A stretch of DNA of 64,000 nt from Muribaculum intestinale (GTDB lineage Bacteria > Bacteroidota > Bacteroidia > Bacteroidales > Muribaculaceae), in the NCBI RefSeq assembly GCF_002201515.1, contig NZ_CP021421.1, positions 868,001-932,000 of the forward strand, written 5' to 3'. Shown one piece after another: positions 27,801 through 36,977 of the stretch; within the stretch, counting starts at the first letter, position 1, and every line of letters begins with the position of its first letter. Both the position numbers and the translations under genes were made by a program. The notes under the pieces were generated by a model. It was not told the origin of the DNA, searched no databases, and saw only the letters and a program-made list of their open reading frames with translations.

Positions 27801-27855
27801 CGTTGTGAAGATGCAGAACGGTCAGGTTGCTCGCTCAGCCAAGATTGTAAAATAA
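24829..27855 (+). CDS. Endo-beta-N-acetylglucosaminidase, GH85 family, with T9SS-like tail
   Basis: 1008 aa. Signal peptide ~1-23. Residues ~120-450 resemble the GH85 barrel: FSMWNYTSIFGSWNYG, AAHKNGTRIYGGIKFFEGW, then FGCDGYNYNSEG, where N212 and E214 align with the N-x-E catalytic pair of GH85 (compare GFDGWLINIE). A second conserved block is LPFETHFNLGNGENYFYNG. Beta-sandwich and fibronectin-like modules follow. The last ~65 residues (WFYDMNGRCVEF...GVYVVKMQNGQ...KIVK) look like a type A T9SS sorting domain, implying export across the outer membrane and surface attachment or release. The enzyme cuts between the two core GlcNAc residues of N-glycans. It is third in the Sus operon. Some GH85 enzymes transglycosylate; this cannot be judged here. 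Confidence 0.85.
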   Translation: MKRSFLKSSMLLTPLVFASPIMAQESSESIFDQAPWENEQVLELFSKAWDEGRNYPTKAEFESIGLTFDLEFVRSHSRQRATYKDASKDVVSDINHNRSLWCNLPAGYGKGLGGYPSTQFDQDVFSMWNYTSIFGSWNYGFLQAPGSWVDAAHKNGTRIYGGIKFFEGWNDDGSEGAFLKFISTKNEDGTYKYARAFVNAAAFFGCDGYNYNSEGSTWRDTDWVNFHAEVNRIAKELNIEGFGIGQYTQQPNVSDSNIGYIYGNAEKGKIFDCMLNYSGNKLAYRYVSNSLAAIEKAGLSTDDVYQGQLLVGLSSDYWKEMNTEATKAMNICIWGEHDQSRFFQFRVGSSPTNVQENYQLLLEKAFSGANRNPLSRPEISNAWGSFQVADADHANEQLNNSPGFASMFAERTAIGGNLPFETHFNLGNGENYFYNGKVTNGSWYNMSMQDIVPTYRWLVTAKGDMKTFANDIDVRFTHEDAYVGGSCIRLSGATTAGNDIVLYRTALKASAGNVKVNLALKGAKGASNLSVILKKEGSDNWIEVPAGELAGTTWEAKTLNVSGIAKGEVIEYIGLRVNSSAEGYKMLVGKLNISDDLTVSPAALKANSLLVEVKEETTKSLSVKLNWEPAYEGYNTSIDKFGMVYNDEINVDHFEILYKEGNDGRVKEVGRTAQWATYIGNLPVAQTTNAFIGVRAVSVDLKSYSDVQWVAIPHSSGELPEPTVEDPYGRSWMSSNGNGTLENCIKHIWVEKVTTEGATQNLNYTATSNPLEGVSTDQYYFAADHKLILNQGQKIKMTFKGNDSGTGESLQYDFIYPYLDYDGNYSFLDADEVLGQFGKMNAGTNEIVNPGLTLEFTVPEDAHIGESRLRIVGSDAWTPHPGPTGGTVKGYSIDFPVEIQGTNADRGPAETYKDLQDKGEADEPAGLGGGSGSAIENIGDDATLSTVKVIGGVAYFTNVDKAWFYDMNGRCVEFVNNVASVDLSGLASGVYVVKMQNGQVARSAKIVK

Positions 27856-27933
27856 TACAAGACAGTAAAATAATAACGGTTTAACTACTACACCCGACAT
27901 TAGTCCGTGAAGGATTGATGTCGGAATTCCCAA

Positions 27934-27965
27934 AGCGGGCGGATCCGGTTACGGAGCCGCCCGCT
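27934..27965 (+). terminator. Terminator of the susC-susD-GH85 operon
   Basis: A perfect 9-bp GC-rich stem (AGCGGGCGG/CCGCCCGCT) with further partial pairing inside its 14-nt loop, about 80 nt after the GH85 stop. There is no long T run directly after. Confidence 0.65.
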
Positions 27966-28016
27966 GTCATATTACCGCATGCCGTGAAGCATATAATAGC
28001 GTAAAAAAAATTATTA

Positions 28017-28531
<515 letters not shown>

Positions 28532-28604
28532 GTATCTAACATTTGAAAAGGGACCCGGATAGCATTTGAAAAGGGGACCACCCGGGATGGGGATGCAAAG
28601 ATAA

Positions 28605-29393
28605 TTATATTTGTTGAGTCATCATTTCCTGAGTTTCTTTCATGCGGTATGATTTGCCTGTCATGTTAAGCAGTATAGCCTTGTGGGTCAGGCGGTCTAC
28701 CATTGCGGTGACCAGTACTTTGTCGTCAATAATCTCGTTCCAGCGGTTGAAGGCGAGATTGGTTGTGACGACGGTCGTCTTCTTGTCGGTGCGGAGGGAG
28801 AGATGGTTAAAGAGCATCTCTGCGCCGGCCTTGTCGCAGGAGACGTATCCGAACTCATCACAGATGACCATGTCGTATCTCTCGAACTTGTTTTCCAGCG
28901 ACCGGAGTGTCAAAGCGTTGCGGCACTCGCGTATCTGCGTGAGCAGTCTTGGCACGGATGTGAACAGCACCGAGTGTCCGGCATTACATGCGGCGATACC
29001 GAGAGCTGTCGCCAGATGAGTCTTGCCTGTTCCGGGATTGCCGTATAGAATGAGGTTGCGTCCGTTTTTGATGAAGTCGAGTGTCTCGAGTGTCGGGAGC
29101 GCTTTCCGGGCATCGGCGGGCAGAGCGTCGGTGTCGATTTCGTTAAGATAGCGAAGTTGCGGGAACCCTGCGTTTTTGATGCGGTGACGGCGCTGGTTTT
29201 CAGAGTGGTTCTCTTTTTCGCGCCGGAGCAGTTCGGCTGTAAACCGCCATAGGTTCCATTGTTCGTCGGCGCTCTGCTGTATAAGCAGGTCGATGTCGCG
29301 CCGCACAAGCGGGAGTTTAAGGTCGAAAGCGCATGAGCGAATGAGCTCCCGAAGTCCGTCACGGTCTGTTTCATGTATGTCTGTCATTGTCAT
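28605..29393 (-). CDS. istB: IS21-family helper ATPase IstB
   Basis: 262 aa, usual IstB length. AAA+ ATPase with Walker A GNPGTGKTHLATALG and Walker B-like MVICDEFGY, related to DnaC. It binds DNA non-specifically, selects the target and stimulates the IstA transposase. It follows istA by 31 nt; the spacer carries a C7A6 run (29409-29421 region) that could act on translation of the downstream gene. The frame is intact. Confidence 0.95.
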   Translation of the reverse strand: MTMTDIHETDRDGLRELIRSCAFDLKLPLVRRDIDLLIQQSADEQWNLWRFTAELLRREKENHSENQRRHRIKNAGFPQLRYLNEIDTDALPADARKALPTLETLDFIKNGRNLILYGNPGTGKTHLATALGIAACNAGHSVLFTSVPRLLTQIRECRNALTLRSLENKFERYDMVICDEFGYVSCDKAGAEMLFNHLSLRTDKKTTVVTTNLAFNRWNEIIDDKVLVTAMVDRLTHKAILLNMTGKSYRMKETQEMMTQQI

Positions 29394-29424
29394 TCAGTGT
29401 ATTGGTTGTTTTTTGGGGGGGTAT

Positions 29425-31026
29425 TCAGTCTGCCTGCGATGCGCGGGTATATTCCATAAATGATGAAAGCATGTCAAGGGTATGGCTTGCCGAACTTTCT
29501 ATTTCAGCCTGTTGCGGGTCGGGAACGTTCGTTGCCGCGATATCGGCGGTTGACTGCATATGTCCTTCCGCCGAGATCATCTGAGCCTGTATCTGTTCAG
29601 ATGAGAGGCGCTGGAGCCCGCGGGACGAAAGACTTGTGGCGGCACGGACGATGTCAGTGTATGCCAGATTGTTGTCGCGGGTGAACACAAGCAGTTCTAT
29701 GAAGCTTCGCGGAGACTCGCGGAAGTGTTCGCGGTAAAGCGCCGCCACCGACGGATGTACCTGTTGCAGAGCCACAGACCGCCCCAGAGCGGCCGGTTTG
29801 CGCAGGAATGTACCCAGATAATGCATCAGGTCGATGACCCAGTCGCCGGAGCGTCGGCTTCGGGCATGATTGGCCACCTTGTCGCGTCCGTAAAGCACCA
29901 CGATGCGCTCGGAATACAGCTTTACCGCCACCTGCGAGCCCACCAGACGGTCGGGCACAGAGTAGTGCACTCCGTCAACGGTTATCGTTGAATACTTTCC
30001 GACGCGGTACAGCCGCTGCTCGAAGCAGCCGATGTCACCGTGGTCCAACGGACGTAGCGCCGCCAGATCGGCCTGTATGCGCAGGCGTTTTTCTTCCGCC
30101 GACATGTTGGACGCCTCTGTGTTGAGCCTGTCGCAGACTGCCGCCAGATGCGTCTGCGCGGCATCCAGGGAGTCAAACCGGACCTCGAACGAGAATGCAC
30201 GACGCCGGATATATTCCACCGAACGTTCCACCTTGCCTTTTTCCCATCCCGAGCGAGGGTTGCAGAAATGGGGTGTGAAACAGTAGTGTACCTCCATGCG
30301 CAGCAGCGCATCCGTGTGCTCGCGGTCGCGCCCGAGGAACTTCTTTACGGCGGTACGCATGTTGTCATAGGCCATCACGCGCGGGGTGCCCCCCAACTCC
30401 CGGAAGCAGTTGCTGTGGGCTTCCATAAGAGCCAGGGTATCTTCGCGCGAAAACAGATATGCCTTGCGCATATTGCTGTGGTCGAGGGTGAATACCGCCA
30501 TGTGAAGGCGAGTCCTGACTCCACCGATCCACAGGGTAAGCACGCCCCAGTCGAACTCGCAACGGAATCCAGGCTCATAGTCCTGACGGATATATGCCTT
30601 TGCAGGCTTTTCTTGCGACTTCGGCGCTGCCTCCAGCGCACGGACATACTGACATACTGTGGAATAGGCGATACGCACGCCATCGTCCTGAAGACGTCGC
30701 CACATATCGAGCTTGCGCATCTGCTGCTTGTGCAATCCGGCAGCGACGTTCTCCCGGTTGCGGGCGATAAAACCATCGATGCGACGGCGGACATCATCGG
30801 TCACAACACGCCTGACGCGTCCGCTGCTGTCATACTTCGGCCTGGTCAGCAGATAATCGTCAACCTCCCGCTCTGTCGGTGACGGGCCGGCCTCTCTCTC
30901 GAACTCGCGCAGATACTTGCGCACGGTCTTGCGGCTCATGCCGTTGCGGCGCGCTATCTCGCGGATGCTCATCCCCTCGCGGCGATGAGACAGAATAATG
31001 GATGTTTTTTCCTCCATGTGTAGCAT
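29425..31026 (-). CDS. istA: IS21-family transposase IstA
   Basis: 533 aa. An N-terminal helix-turn-helix (GMSIREIARRNGMSRKTVRKYL) is followed by an rve-type integrase core with catalytic residues in RCEFDWG (Asp), MAYDNMRTA (Asp) and GWEKGKVERSVEY (Glu). The C-terminal Mu-transposase-like beta-barrel contains YSVPDRLVGSQVAVKLYSERI. The start could also be the ATG three codons inside (MEEKTS). Transcription runs leftward, away from the truncated susD. Confidence 0.95.
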   Translation of the reverse strand: MLHMEEKTSIILSHRREGMSIREIARRNGMSRKTVRKYLREFEREAGPSPTEREVDDYLLTRPKYDSSGRVRRVVTDDVRRRIDGFIARNRENVAAGLHKQQMRKLDMWRRLQDDGVRIAYSTVCQYVRALEAAPKSQEKPAKAYIRQDYEPGFRCEFDWGVLTLWIGGVRTRLHMAVFTLDHSNMRKAYLFSREDTLALMEAHSNCFRELGGTPRVMAYDNMRTAVKKFLGRDREHTDALLRMEVHYCFTPHFCNPRSGWEKGKVERSVEYIRRRAFSFEVRFDSLDAAQTHLAAVCDRLNTEASNMSAEEKRLRIQADLAALRPLDHGDIGCFEQRLYRVGKYSTITVDGVHYSVPDRLVGSQVAVKLYSERIVVLYGRDKVANHARSRRSGDWVIDLMHYLGTFLRKPAALGRSVALQQVHPSVAALYREHFRESPRSFIELLVFTRDNNLAYTDIVRAATSLSSRGLQRLSSEQIQAQMISAEGHMQSTADIAATNVPDPQQAEIESSASHTLDMLSSFMEYTRASQAD

Positions 31027-31136
31027 TTTGTGGAATCGTTGATGTCGTTCTTTCTAATCAACGATATCCGGTTGAACTTACCCATGGGGTGGGTCCCTTT
31101 TCAATTGCTCTACCTGGGTCCCTTTTCAAATGTTAG

Positions 31137-32174
31137 ATGCAGCTCGACCATATGACCGGAAAAGAGTCACTGCCCAACTACCGTCAATATCGCGGAGAGG
31201 CTCTTTTCATCCGCTCATGGTTCTATTTCAACCTCTACCGCGCCTTCGGAGTGGTGCCCATCGCCCGCAATGTAGTCAACCCCGAGGCAGCAAAGAGCAT
31301 ACCTCGCTGTTCCGAACAGGAGATGTACAGTCTGCTCGTCTCCGACCTCACAGAAGCAGCCTCCCTGCTCCCCGCAAAAGCCGGAGCTGAAAAAGCCCGA
31401 GTGACAGATATCGCGGCATGGACCCTCCTGGCCAAGGTACAACTCACATTCAAGCGCCACGCCGAGGCCAGAGCCTCGCTCGACGAAGCCATCAAAAACA
31501 CATCCTACGGACTGATGGACAACCCCGCCGACGTGTTTGACGTAAACAAGAAGTTCAATAAAGAACTCATATTCGTGCTCCACTACGAGAAGACCAACGG
31601 TGAAGGCCACGGACACTGGTACTCGCAGAAGTCCAACGTGCTCAGCGAAATCAACTCTCCATCGCCCGAGCTCCGTGCTCTGTATTCGACCGACGACCTG
31701 CGCCGTCCCCTCATCTGGGAATACATCAAGCAAGGCTCGCTCTACGTACTCAAAAAATGGTATGACGAATACGATGCCACCTACACCTCCCATGTAGGCA
31801 ACGACTTCCCCTTCCTGCGCTATGCCGACATAACCCTCATGTATGCCGAAGCCCTCGCCGAGACTTCAGTAAGCGACGCCCTGGTATGGCTCAACAAGAC
31901 CCGCACCCGCGCCGGCCTCTCCGAGCTCACAATCGCCGAAGTATCGACCCGCGACCAGTTTATCAGAGCCCTTGCCGACGAGCGCGGACGTGAATTCGCC
32001 CTTGAGGGACACCGGTGGTTCGACCTCGTGCGCCTCGGCCTCGCCATCGAGACAATGCGCGCCGCAGGTTTCACGCTCGACGAGCACAATCTGATTTTCC
32101 CAATTCCCCAGAATCAGATAGAGATTGTCAACAACGCCTCTATCCTCTGGCAGAATCCTGGCTACAATTCCTAA
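31137..32174 (+). pseudogene. SusD-like protein truncated by the IS21 element
   Basis: About 345 residues of the C-terminal two thirds of a SusD/RagB lipoprotein remain. They start in the conserved helix YRGEALFIRSWFYFNLYRAFG and end LIFPIPQNQIEIVNNASILWQNPGY, the usual C-terminal 'PIPQ.EI..N' signature. Signal peptide, lipobox and first ~100-130 residues are missing, and no susC lies upstream. The IS right end supplies an ATG (31137-31139) in frame, directly after an in-frame TAG, so a cytosolic fragment could in principle be made but could not be exported. The downstream genes of the locus are intact. Confidence 0.9.
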
Positions 32175-32192
32175 CCAATCATTTCTGACACA

Positions 32193-34214
32193 ATGAAAAA
32201 ACTTATCAACATACTAATGCTCGCAGGGATGCTTGTGGGCTTCACCGGATGCTGGGACGACGAGGTGGTCGAAGCCGGAGCCCCGCGCCCGCAGGTCGAG
32301 AATCTGAAGGCCGTACCAGGCGATGAAGAGGCCGTAGTGACATGGACAATGCCCAAAGGATGGAATCCCTCCGACTTCATTATCACCTATAAGACTCCGG
32401 AGTCGGAAACCGTGTCATACCGCACCGGCAAACTCGGAGAATATACCTATACAATCGGCTCGCTCGTCAACGACTACCAGTATTCATTCGACATACAGGC
32501 CGTGTACGGCGACCTGATTTCAGGTGCAGTCACGGCCATCGCCAAGCCGTCTACATCCCGCTTCCCCGTAGCCGACCTTACCGCCGACGCTACAAGCGAA
32601 ATGGTGGTGCTGACATGGACACGCCCCTCGCTTCTTGTAAAAGGATATACGCTTACCTATTTCAGCGAGAACAATCCATCCGACATCCGCACCATGAACC
32701 TTGCCGCCGACATTGAGACCGTCACTGTCGACCGGCTTACCAACGACATCAACTACACATTCACCCTTGTGGCCGAATACGACCGCGGACAGTCGGCTCC
32801 CGCCACCGTAAAGGCGATGCCAACCCTGGCTATTCCCTACTACGTAAGCACCACCGAGACCGCTGTAGGCATGCCGGTACACTTCACATTCAACCGCGAG
32901 GCTTACACCAACGCCGGCAACGTGACATGGACATTCCCCGGAAATATCGTAAAGAGCGGCGATGAAATTGACTATGCGTTTACCTCAGCCGGCACACAGA
33001 CCGTAAAACTCTCGGCCCAGATCGGTACCGCCACACGCGAATGGAACATCGAGATGAACGTACGCGAATATGCCATCTGGAACACCGAATGGGTACAGGA
33101 CGGCACCAACTGGAACGGCTTCAAAGGCACCTGCCCTGTATTCTCGCCCGATGGAAGCACCCTGTACATCATCACTTTCAACAAAGTGACCGTACTCTAC
33201 GCATTCGACATCGCGTCCGGCGCCAAGAAATGGCAATATGAACCCGCCGCAAAGTCGGGCAGCTACAACATGCTCACCGTAAACCCCGTAAACGGCGACA
33301 TATATTTCGGCACACAGACAGCGGGCCAGTTCTACTGCGTAAACAACGAAGGCAACCTCCGCTGGACATTCACCGAAGCACAGTCGATGCAGGCGGCAGC
33401 CCCGGCAGTCAACGCAGCAGGCACAGTAGTATACATCGGCGACCGCGCCGGCAATGCATTTGCCATCGATGCCGCCACAGGAGCCAAGAAGTGGGGCGTA
33501 AGCCTCGGCACACAGTGCGCCGGCCTGCTTGTCAACGGCAATGAGCTGGTAGTCGGCACCAACGGCACCGCAATCTTCTTCCTCAACGCCGAAACCGGCG
33601 CCGAGACAGCTAAAATAACCCTCGAAAAGAAGATGACCGATATCTCAGGTTTTGCCGTAGCAGCCGACAAACGCACCGTGTATGTGCCTCAAAACAACGG
33701 CTGCATGTCGAAAATCGACATCACCGGCCATACCGTGCTCATCGACAGCAAAGTATGCACCAGCGCAAGCCCCAACAACATGTATGAGCCGGTAGTAGCT
33801 CCCAACGGCGACGTATTCGTAGGAAGCAAGGACAGCTATGCCTACTGCTTCGACAGCAACCTCAACGAAAAGTGGAACTACAAAGGCCTCGACGGCAACA
33901 ATGCCTTCAACTATTCCCACCCGTGTGTCGACACTGAGGGCAACTTCTACATCACCTCCGGACAGAAAGGCAACAAACTGTTTGTATTCAGCCCCACCGG
34001 CAATCTGATATCCGACACCCGCATCGGCAACGACACCGACGCAGCCGACAAGCAGATGGGAGGCAACAACCTGCTCAACGGGGTAGTATACAGCGCCCTG
34101 GTAGGTGACAAGGGTATCAACGGCAAGCTCGTAGGCATCGGCGTAGGCTACGACCGTGCTCCGGGATGGTCGACCCACGGCGGCGACCTGTGCGGTTCAT
34201 GCTGCATTAAATAA
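32193..34214 (+). CDS. Surface lipoprotein: fibronectin III-like, PKD-like and PQQ-type beta-propeller
   Basis: 673 aa. Lipobox FTGC, Cys20, followed by acidic residues (WDDEVVE), a pattern linked to outer-surface export in Bacteroidetes. Two fibronectin III-like modules (~34-120 and ~125-215; VTWTMPKGWNPSDFIITY, VLTWTRPSLLVKGYTLTY), then a PKD-like module (HFTFNREAYTNAGNVTWTFP), then from ~300 a PQQ-like beta-propeller with repeated ALYAFDIASGAKKW / AFAIDAATGAKKW blades. Its place directly after susD is that of a SusE/F or surface glycan-binding protein. The propeller suggests ligand binding rather than catalysis. No alcohol-dehydrogenase PQQ cofactor residues are evident. Confidence 0.8.
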   Translation: MKKLINILMLAGMLVGFTGCWDDEVVEAGAPRPQVENLKAVPGDEEAVVTWTMPKGWNPSDFIITYKTPESETVSYRTGKLGEYTYTIGSLVNDYQYSFDIQAVYGDLISGAVTAIAKPSTSRFPVADLTADATSEMVVLTWTRPSLLVKGYTLTYFSENNPSDIRTMNLAADIETVTVDRLTNDINYTFTLVAEYDRGQSAPATVKAMPTLAIPYYVSTTETAVGMPVHFTFNREAYTNAGNVTWTFPGNIVKSGDEIDYAFTSAGTQTVKLSAQIGTATREWNIEMNVREYAIWNTEWVQDGTNWNGFKGTCPVFSPDGSTLYIITFNKVTVLYAFDIASGAKKWQYEPAAKSGSYNMLTVNPVNGDIYFGTQTAGQFYCVNNEGNLRWTFTEAQSMQAAAPAVNAAGTVVYIGDRAGNAFAIDAATGAKKWGVSLGTQCAGLLVNGNELVVGTNGTAIFFLNAETGAETAKITLEKKMTDISGFAVAADKRTVYVPQNNGCMSKIDITGHTVLIDSKVCTSASPNNMYEPVVAPNGDVFVGSKDSYAYCFDSNLNEKWNYKGLDGNNAFNYSHPCVDTEGNFYITSGQKGNKLFVFSPTGNLISDTRIGNDTDAADKQMGGNNLLNGVVYSALVGDKGINGKLVGIGVGYDRAPGWSTHGGDLCGSCCIK

Positions 34215-34234
34215 CCTAATAAAACCTGATAATT

Positions 34235-35923
34235 ATGTTCACCCCACGAAATACAATGATATTCAACCTCATCATGGGTGCATGCCTGGCCTTCTCGGCC
34301 ACGGCATGCTCCGACGATGACGATAAAGACTTCGATGCCGTGACCGAACGCGCAGCGAAGGTCAACATCGGCTTCTCACGCTACTTCGACGCCAACGGAG
34401 CATCGACACAGCTTAAATGGAACAGCGACGACCAGGCTATACTGAGGCTCGCATCCGACGGAAGCTCCTACATGGCATCGCCAATTCGTCCCGGGCAGAC
34501 ATCATCGCTTTTCCTGTTCACTGTAAAAGCTCCGGGAGCCGCCACAGTAGTCAGCTACTGGCCTACAGATGCACCTGTAACGGTAGGCAACGGTGATGTT
34601 GGCCTTGAGATACCCGCCATACAGGACGGCACCGTAACTCCCCTGCTCATCGGAGCCGACACACAGTCAATCTCATCCTACGAAGGATGCGACATCACCC
34701 TACGCCAGTTCCCGGCCCTGATGATGGTAAGCATTAGCCGCGGCAACTATACTGTAGAGAGCATCGATGTAAGAGGAAACGCCGGAGAGAAACTGGCCGG
34801 CCATGTAAGCATCGACGCTGCCACATGGGCATTCTCGGCCGATGCCGAAACAGCTCATGTAGATCTGGCAACCCCGGTAAGCTGTGCGCTCGACGGTACC
34901 ACAATCGCCGTACAGGTAGCTCCGGTGACACTGACTGAAGGATACACCGTTACAGTCAACACCACCGACGGACACTCATTCAATGTGACATCGTCATCTC
35001 CTGTAATACTCGAATCCGGCGAAATATTCATCACAAACAGCGCCTCTGATACCGAACCGTCACATCTGCTCATCGGCGGAAGCGACAAGGTGCACATTGT
35101 CAATGTAGCCCAGTGCATGGGAGCCGACTACAAGGCCGGCCTGGAATGGACCTGGGAGGCCGAAGATGCCGCCGACATACTCGGCATAGCCAAATCACGA
35201 TGTGACCACATCGATGACTGCAAGCCCGTCGACAATGGCTCGAAGATACTCGTATCAAGTTCCTACAACTGGTGTGTACTCCTGGACAAAGCCTCCAAGC
35301 AGGTACTGTTCCATGCGCTCGACTGCGCCAACGCCCACTCTGCCGAACTGCTTCCCGGCAACCGCATAGCAGTGGCCTGCAGCGACGGCACGACAAGCAA
35401 CCACAATCAGGTGCGCCTTTATGATGCAGCCAGGTCAAATGTGCTGCTCGACAGCTCGCCACTGGTTTCGGCCCACGGAGTCACATGGTGCGAAAGCACT
35501 CAACGCCTCTATGCCGTAGGCAACAGGCAAATCAATGTATACAGCCTCCAGGACTGGGATACATCGGCTCCGAAGCTGAAGCTCGAAAAGAGCATCACCA
35601 CTCCGCAGGGAAGCAACCACGACATAAGCCTTGCTGACCCGACCACACTGGTAGTGGCCGGAGTGCGCGCCTACCTGTTTGACGTAAACACTGAGTCATT
35701 CACCGAGATGCCCCACTTTGCAGCCTCCACACAGCTTAAGTCGGTCAACTACAATCCGCTCACCTCGGAACTGTGGTACACCGACGCCACAGTGCCCGAA
35801 GGCACCCAGTCGTGGTCGACCCACACCCTGCGCTATGCCACCGACCCGGCCGCGACATCCATGGCAGGCAGCATCCGTATCACTGACATGGATGTATACA
35901 AAGTGAGAGTGCTCAACTGGTAA
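34235..35923 (+). CDS. Lipoprotein with fimbrillin-like N-terminus and DUF6528-like propeller
   Basis: 562 aa. Lipobox SATAC, Cys25, followed by SDDDDKD, again the acidic surface-export pattern; a second possible start is the Met at codon 8. Residues ~45-260 are beta-rich and resemble the fimbrillin-like fold seen in Bacteroidales lipoproteins. Residues ~275-562 begin with HLLIGGSDKVHIVN and continue in blade-like repeats (ILVSSSYNWCVLLDKASKQVLF; RIAVACSDG; LYAVGNRQINVYS), as in DUF6528 proteins, likely a beta-propeller. It is 20 nt downstream of the PQQ-type lipoprotein and ends at a hairpin, so the two are co-transcribed. Function unknown; ligand binding at the surface is inferred. Confidence 0.7.
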   Translation: MFTPRNTMIFNLIMGACLAFSATACSDDDDKDFDAVTERAAKVNIGFSRYFDANGASTQLKWNSDDQAILRLASDGSSYMASPIRPGQTSSLFLFTVKAPGAATVVSYWPTDAPVTVGNGDVGLEIPAIQDGTVTPLLIGADTQSISSYEGCDITLRQFPALMMVSISRGNYTVESIDVRGNAGEKLAGHVSIDAATWAFSADAETAHVDLATPVSCALDGTTIAVQVAPVTLTEGYTVTVNTTDGHSFNVTSSSPVILESGEIFITNSASDTEPSHLLIGGSDKVHIVNVAQCMGADYKAGLEWTWEAEDAADILGIAKSRCDHIDDCKPVDNGSKILVSSSYNWCVLLDKASKQVLFHALDCANAHSAELLPGNRIAVACSDGTTSNHNQVRLYDAARSNVLLDSSPLVSAHGVTWCESTQRLYAVGNRQINVYSLQDWDTSAPKLKLEKSITTPQGSNHDISLADPTTLVVAGVRAYLFDVNTESFTEMPHFAASTQLKSVNYNPLTSELWYTDATVPEGTQSWSTHTLRYATDPAATSMAGSIRITDMDVYKVRVLNW

Positions 35924-35953
35924 CAGCCCGTTTTTTAGTTAAAAATAATTAAA

Positions 35954-35988
35954 TTCACCCCGGGCATTGGTAGTTTTCCCGGGGTGAA
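35954..35988 (+). terminator. Terminator after the second Sus-type gene set
   Basis: A perfect 11-bp stem (TTCACCCCGGG/CCCGGGGTGAA) with a 13-nt loop, then GTTTCCTTAT. It lies 30 nt after the DUF6528-like gene. Confidence 0.75.
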
Positions 35989-36074
35989 GTTTCCTTATAG
36001 CAAAGGCCAATCTGATTTAGCCATATTTCAGCATTATTAACCAACCCTAAAGAATACCGCTACCCCTACACATC

Positions 36075-36977
36075 ATGAAAAAGGCAGTTTTTGCAATTTC
36101 ATTTCTTATGATGGCCATATCGGCCATAGCCGGAGGTAACCGTGCCGAGTCTATCGTAAAGGAAATCCACGATCCATCGTCCAAGACAGTGCTCGTGGCA
36201 TGCCACCGCGGTGACTGGCGCAACTATCCCGAAAATTCCCTCGCCGCCATAGAGAGCGTAATAAAGATGGGCGCCGACATTGTCGAGATAGATCTCGCAC
36301 TCACAAAGGACAGCGTGCTTGTTGTATGCCACGACCGCACAATCGACCGCACCACTACCGGCAAAGGGCTCATCGCCGACATCACCTACGACTCCATCAC
36401 TCATGTCAACCTCAAGAGCGGACATGGTGTAGGCACACGCCACAAGATGCCGACACTGCGCGAAGCTCTCCAACTATGCAAGGACCGCATCGTAATCAAT
36501 ATCGACAAAGGCTACGACTACTACGACCTCATACTCCCCATTTCCGACTCTCTGGGCATGACCGAGCAACTCCTCATCAAAGGGAAAAAACCGGTAAAGG
36601 CTGTGGCCAAAAAGATGGCATCGCACAAACACAACATGATGTACATGCCTATCATCGATATACTCAAACCCAAGGGTGAGAAACTCTTCAAGGAGTACAT
36701 GACCACCAACACCGTGCCTCTTGCCTACGAGGTATGCTGGGACAAAATGACTCCCGCCGTCACCGAATGCATGGCCGCAATCGTGGCCCAGCCCTCCAAG
36801 TTATGGGTCAACTCTCTATGGTCAAGCCTCTGCGGCGGACTTGAGGATGACGCCGCATTCGACGGCAATCCCGCCGAAATCTACGGCCAACTCGTTGACA
36901 TGGGTGCCACCATCATCCAGACCGACCGTCCCGAACTTCTTCTCGGATATCTCCGTTCACGTAACCTCCACAAATAA
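36075..36977 (+). CDS. Secreted glycerophosphodiester phosphodiesterase family protein
   Basis: 300 aa. Signal peptide ~1-19 (MKKAVFAISFLMMAISAIA). GDPD motifs: VACHRGDW (His-Arg), VEIDLALT (Glu/Asp), VVCHDRTIDRTT (His) and VINIDKGYDYYD (Lys region). Late residues WVNSLWSSLCGG and IIQTDRPELLLGYL match the end of the barrel. It is closer to the longer GDPD type than the protein at 15.4 kb, so the two are not recent duplicates. The stop overlaps the start of a transporter gene by one base (TAATG), so release and uptake of the product are translationally coupled. The substrate is some phosphodiester; which one is unknown. Confidence 0.88.
   Translation: MKKAVFAISFLMMAISAIAGGNRAESIVKEIHDPSSKTVLVACHRGDWRNYPENSLAAIESVIKMGADIVEIDLALTKDSVLVVCHDRTIDRTTTGKGLIADITYDSITHVNLKSGHGVGTRHKMPTLREALQLCKDRIVINIDKGYDYYDLILPISDSLGMTEQLLIKGKKPVKAVAKKMASHKHNMMYMPIIDILKPKGEKLFKEYMTTNTVPLAYEVCWDKMTPAVTECMAAIVAQPSKLWVNSLWSSLCGGLEDDAAFDGNPAEIYGQLVDMGATIIQTDRPELLLGYLRSRNLHK

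Larger units (their letters stand above)
28532..31141 (-). mobile_element. IS21-family insertion sequence, complete (istA-istB)
   Basis: A 2610-bp element bounded by 26-bp inverted repeats (28532-28557 and 31116-31141) that start TG, end CA and differ at one position; the core is ATTTGAAAAGGGACCC. A second, inner copy of this core lies at each end (28564-28580 and 31091-31106), the multiple terminal repeats typical of IS21 that bind IstA. Both genes look intact. The flanking bases do not form a target duplication (left GGTTTAT, right GCTCGAC), and the flanks belong to unrelated genes: an IS4 remnant on the left and the middle of a susD on the right. So an adjacent deletion or recombination followed insertion. 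Confidence 0.9.

Noticed and set aside
29409..29427. Programmed frameshift between istA and istB at the C7A6 run
   Set aside because: The run lies after the istA stop codon, and istB has its own ATG, so no frameshift is needed; a translational effect on istB remains possible.
28532..31141. Target-site duplication for the IS21 element
   Set aside because: The bases beside the two ends do not match over 4-8 bp, so none can be claimed.
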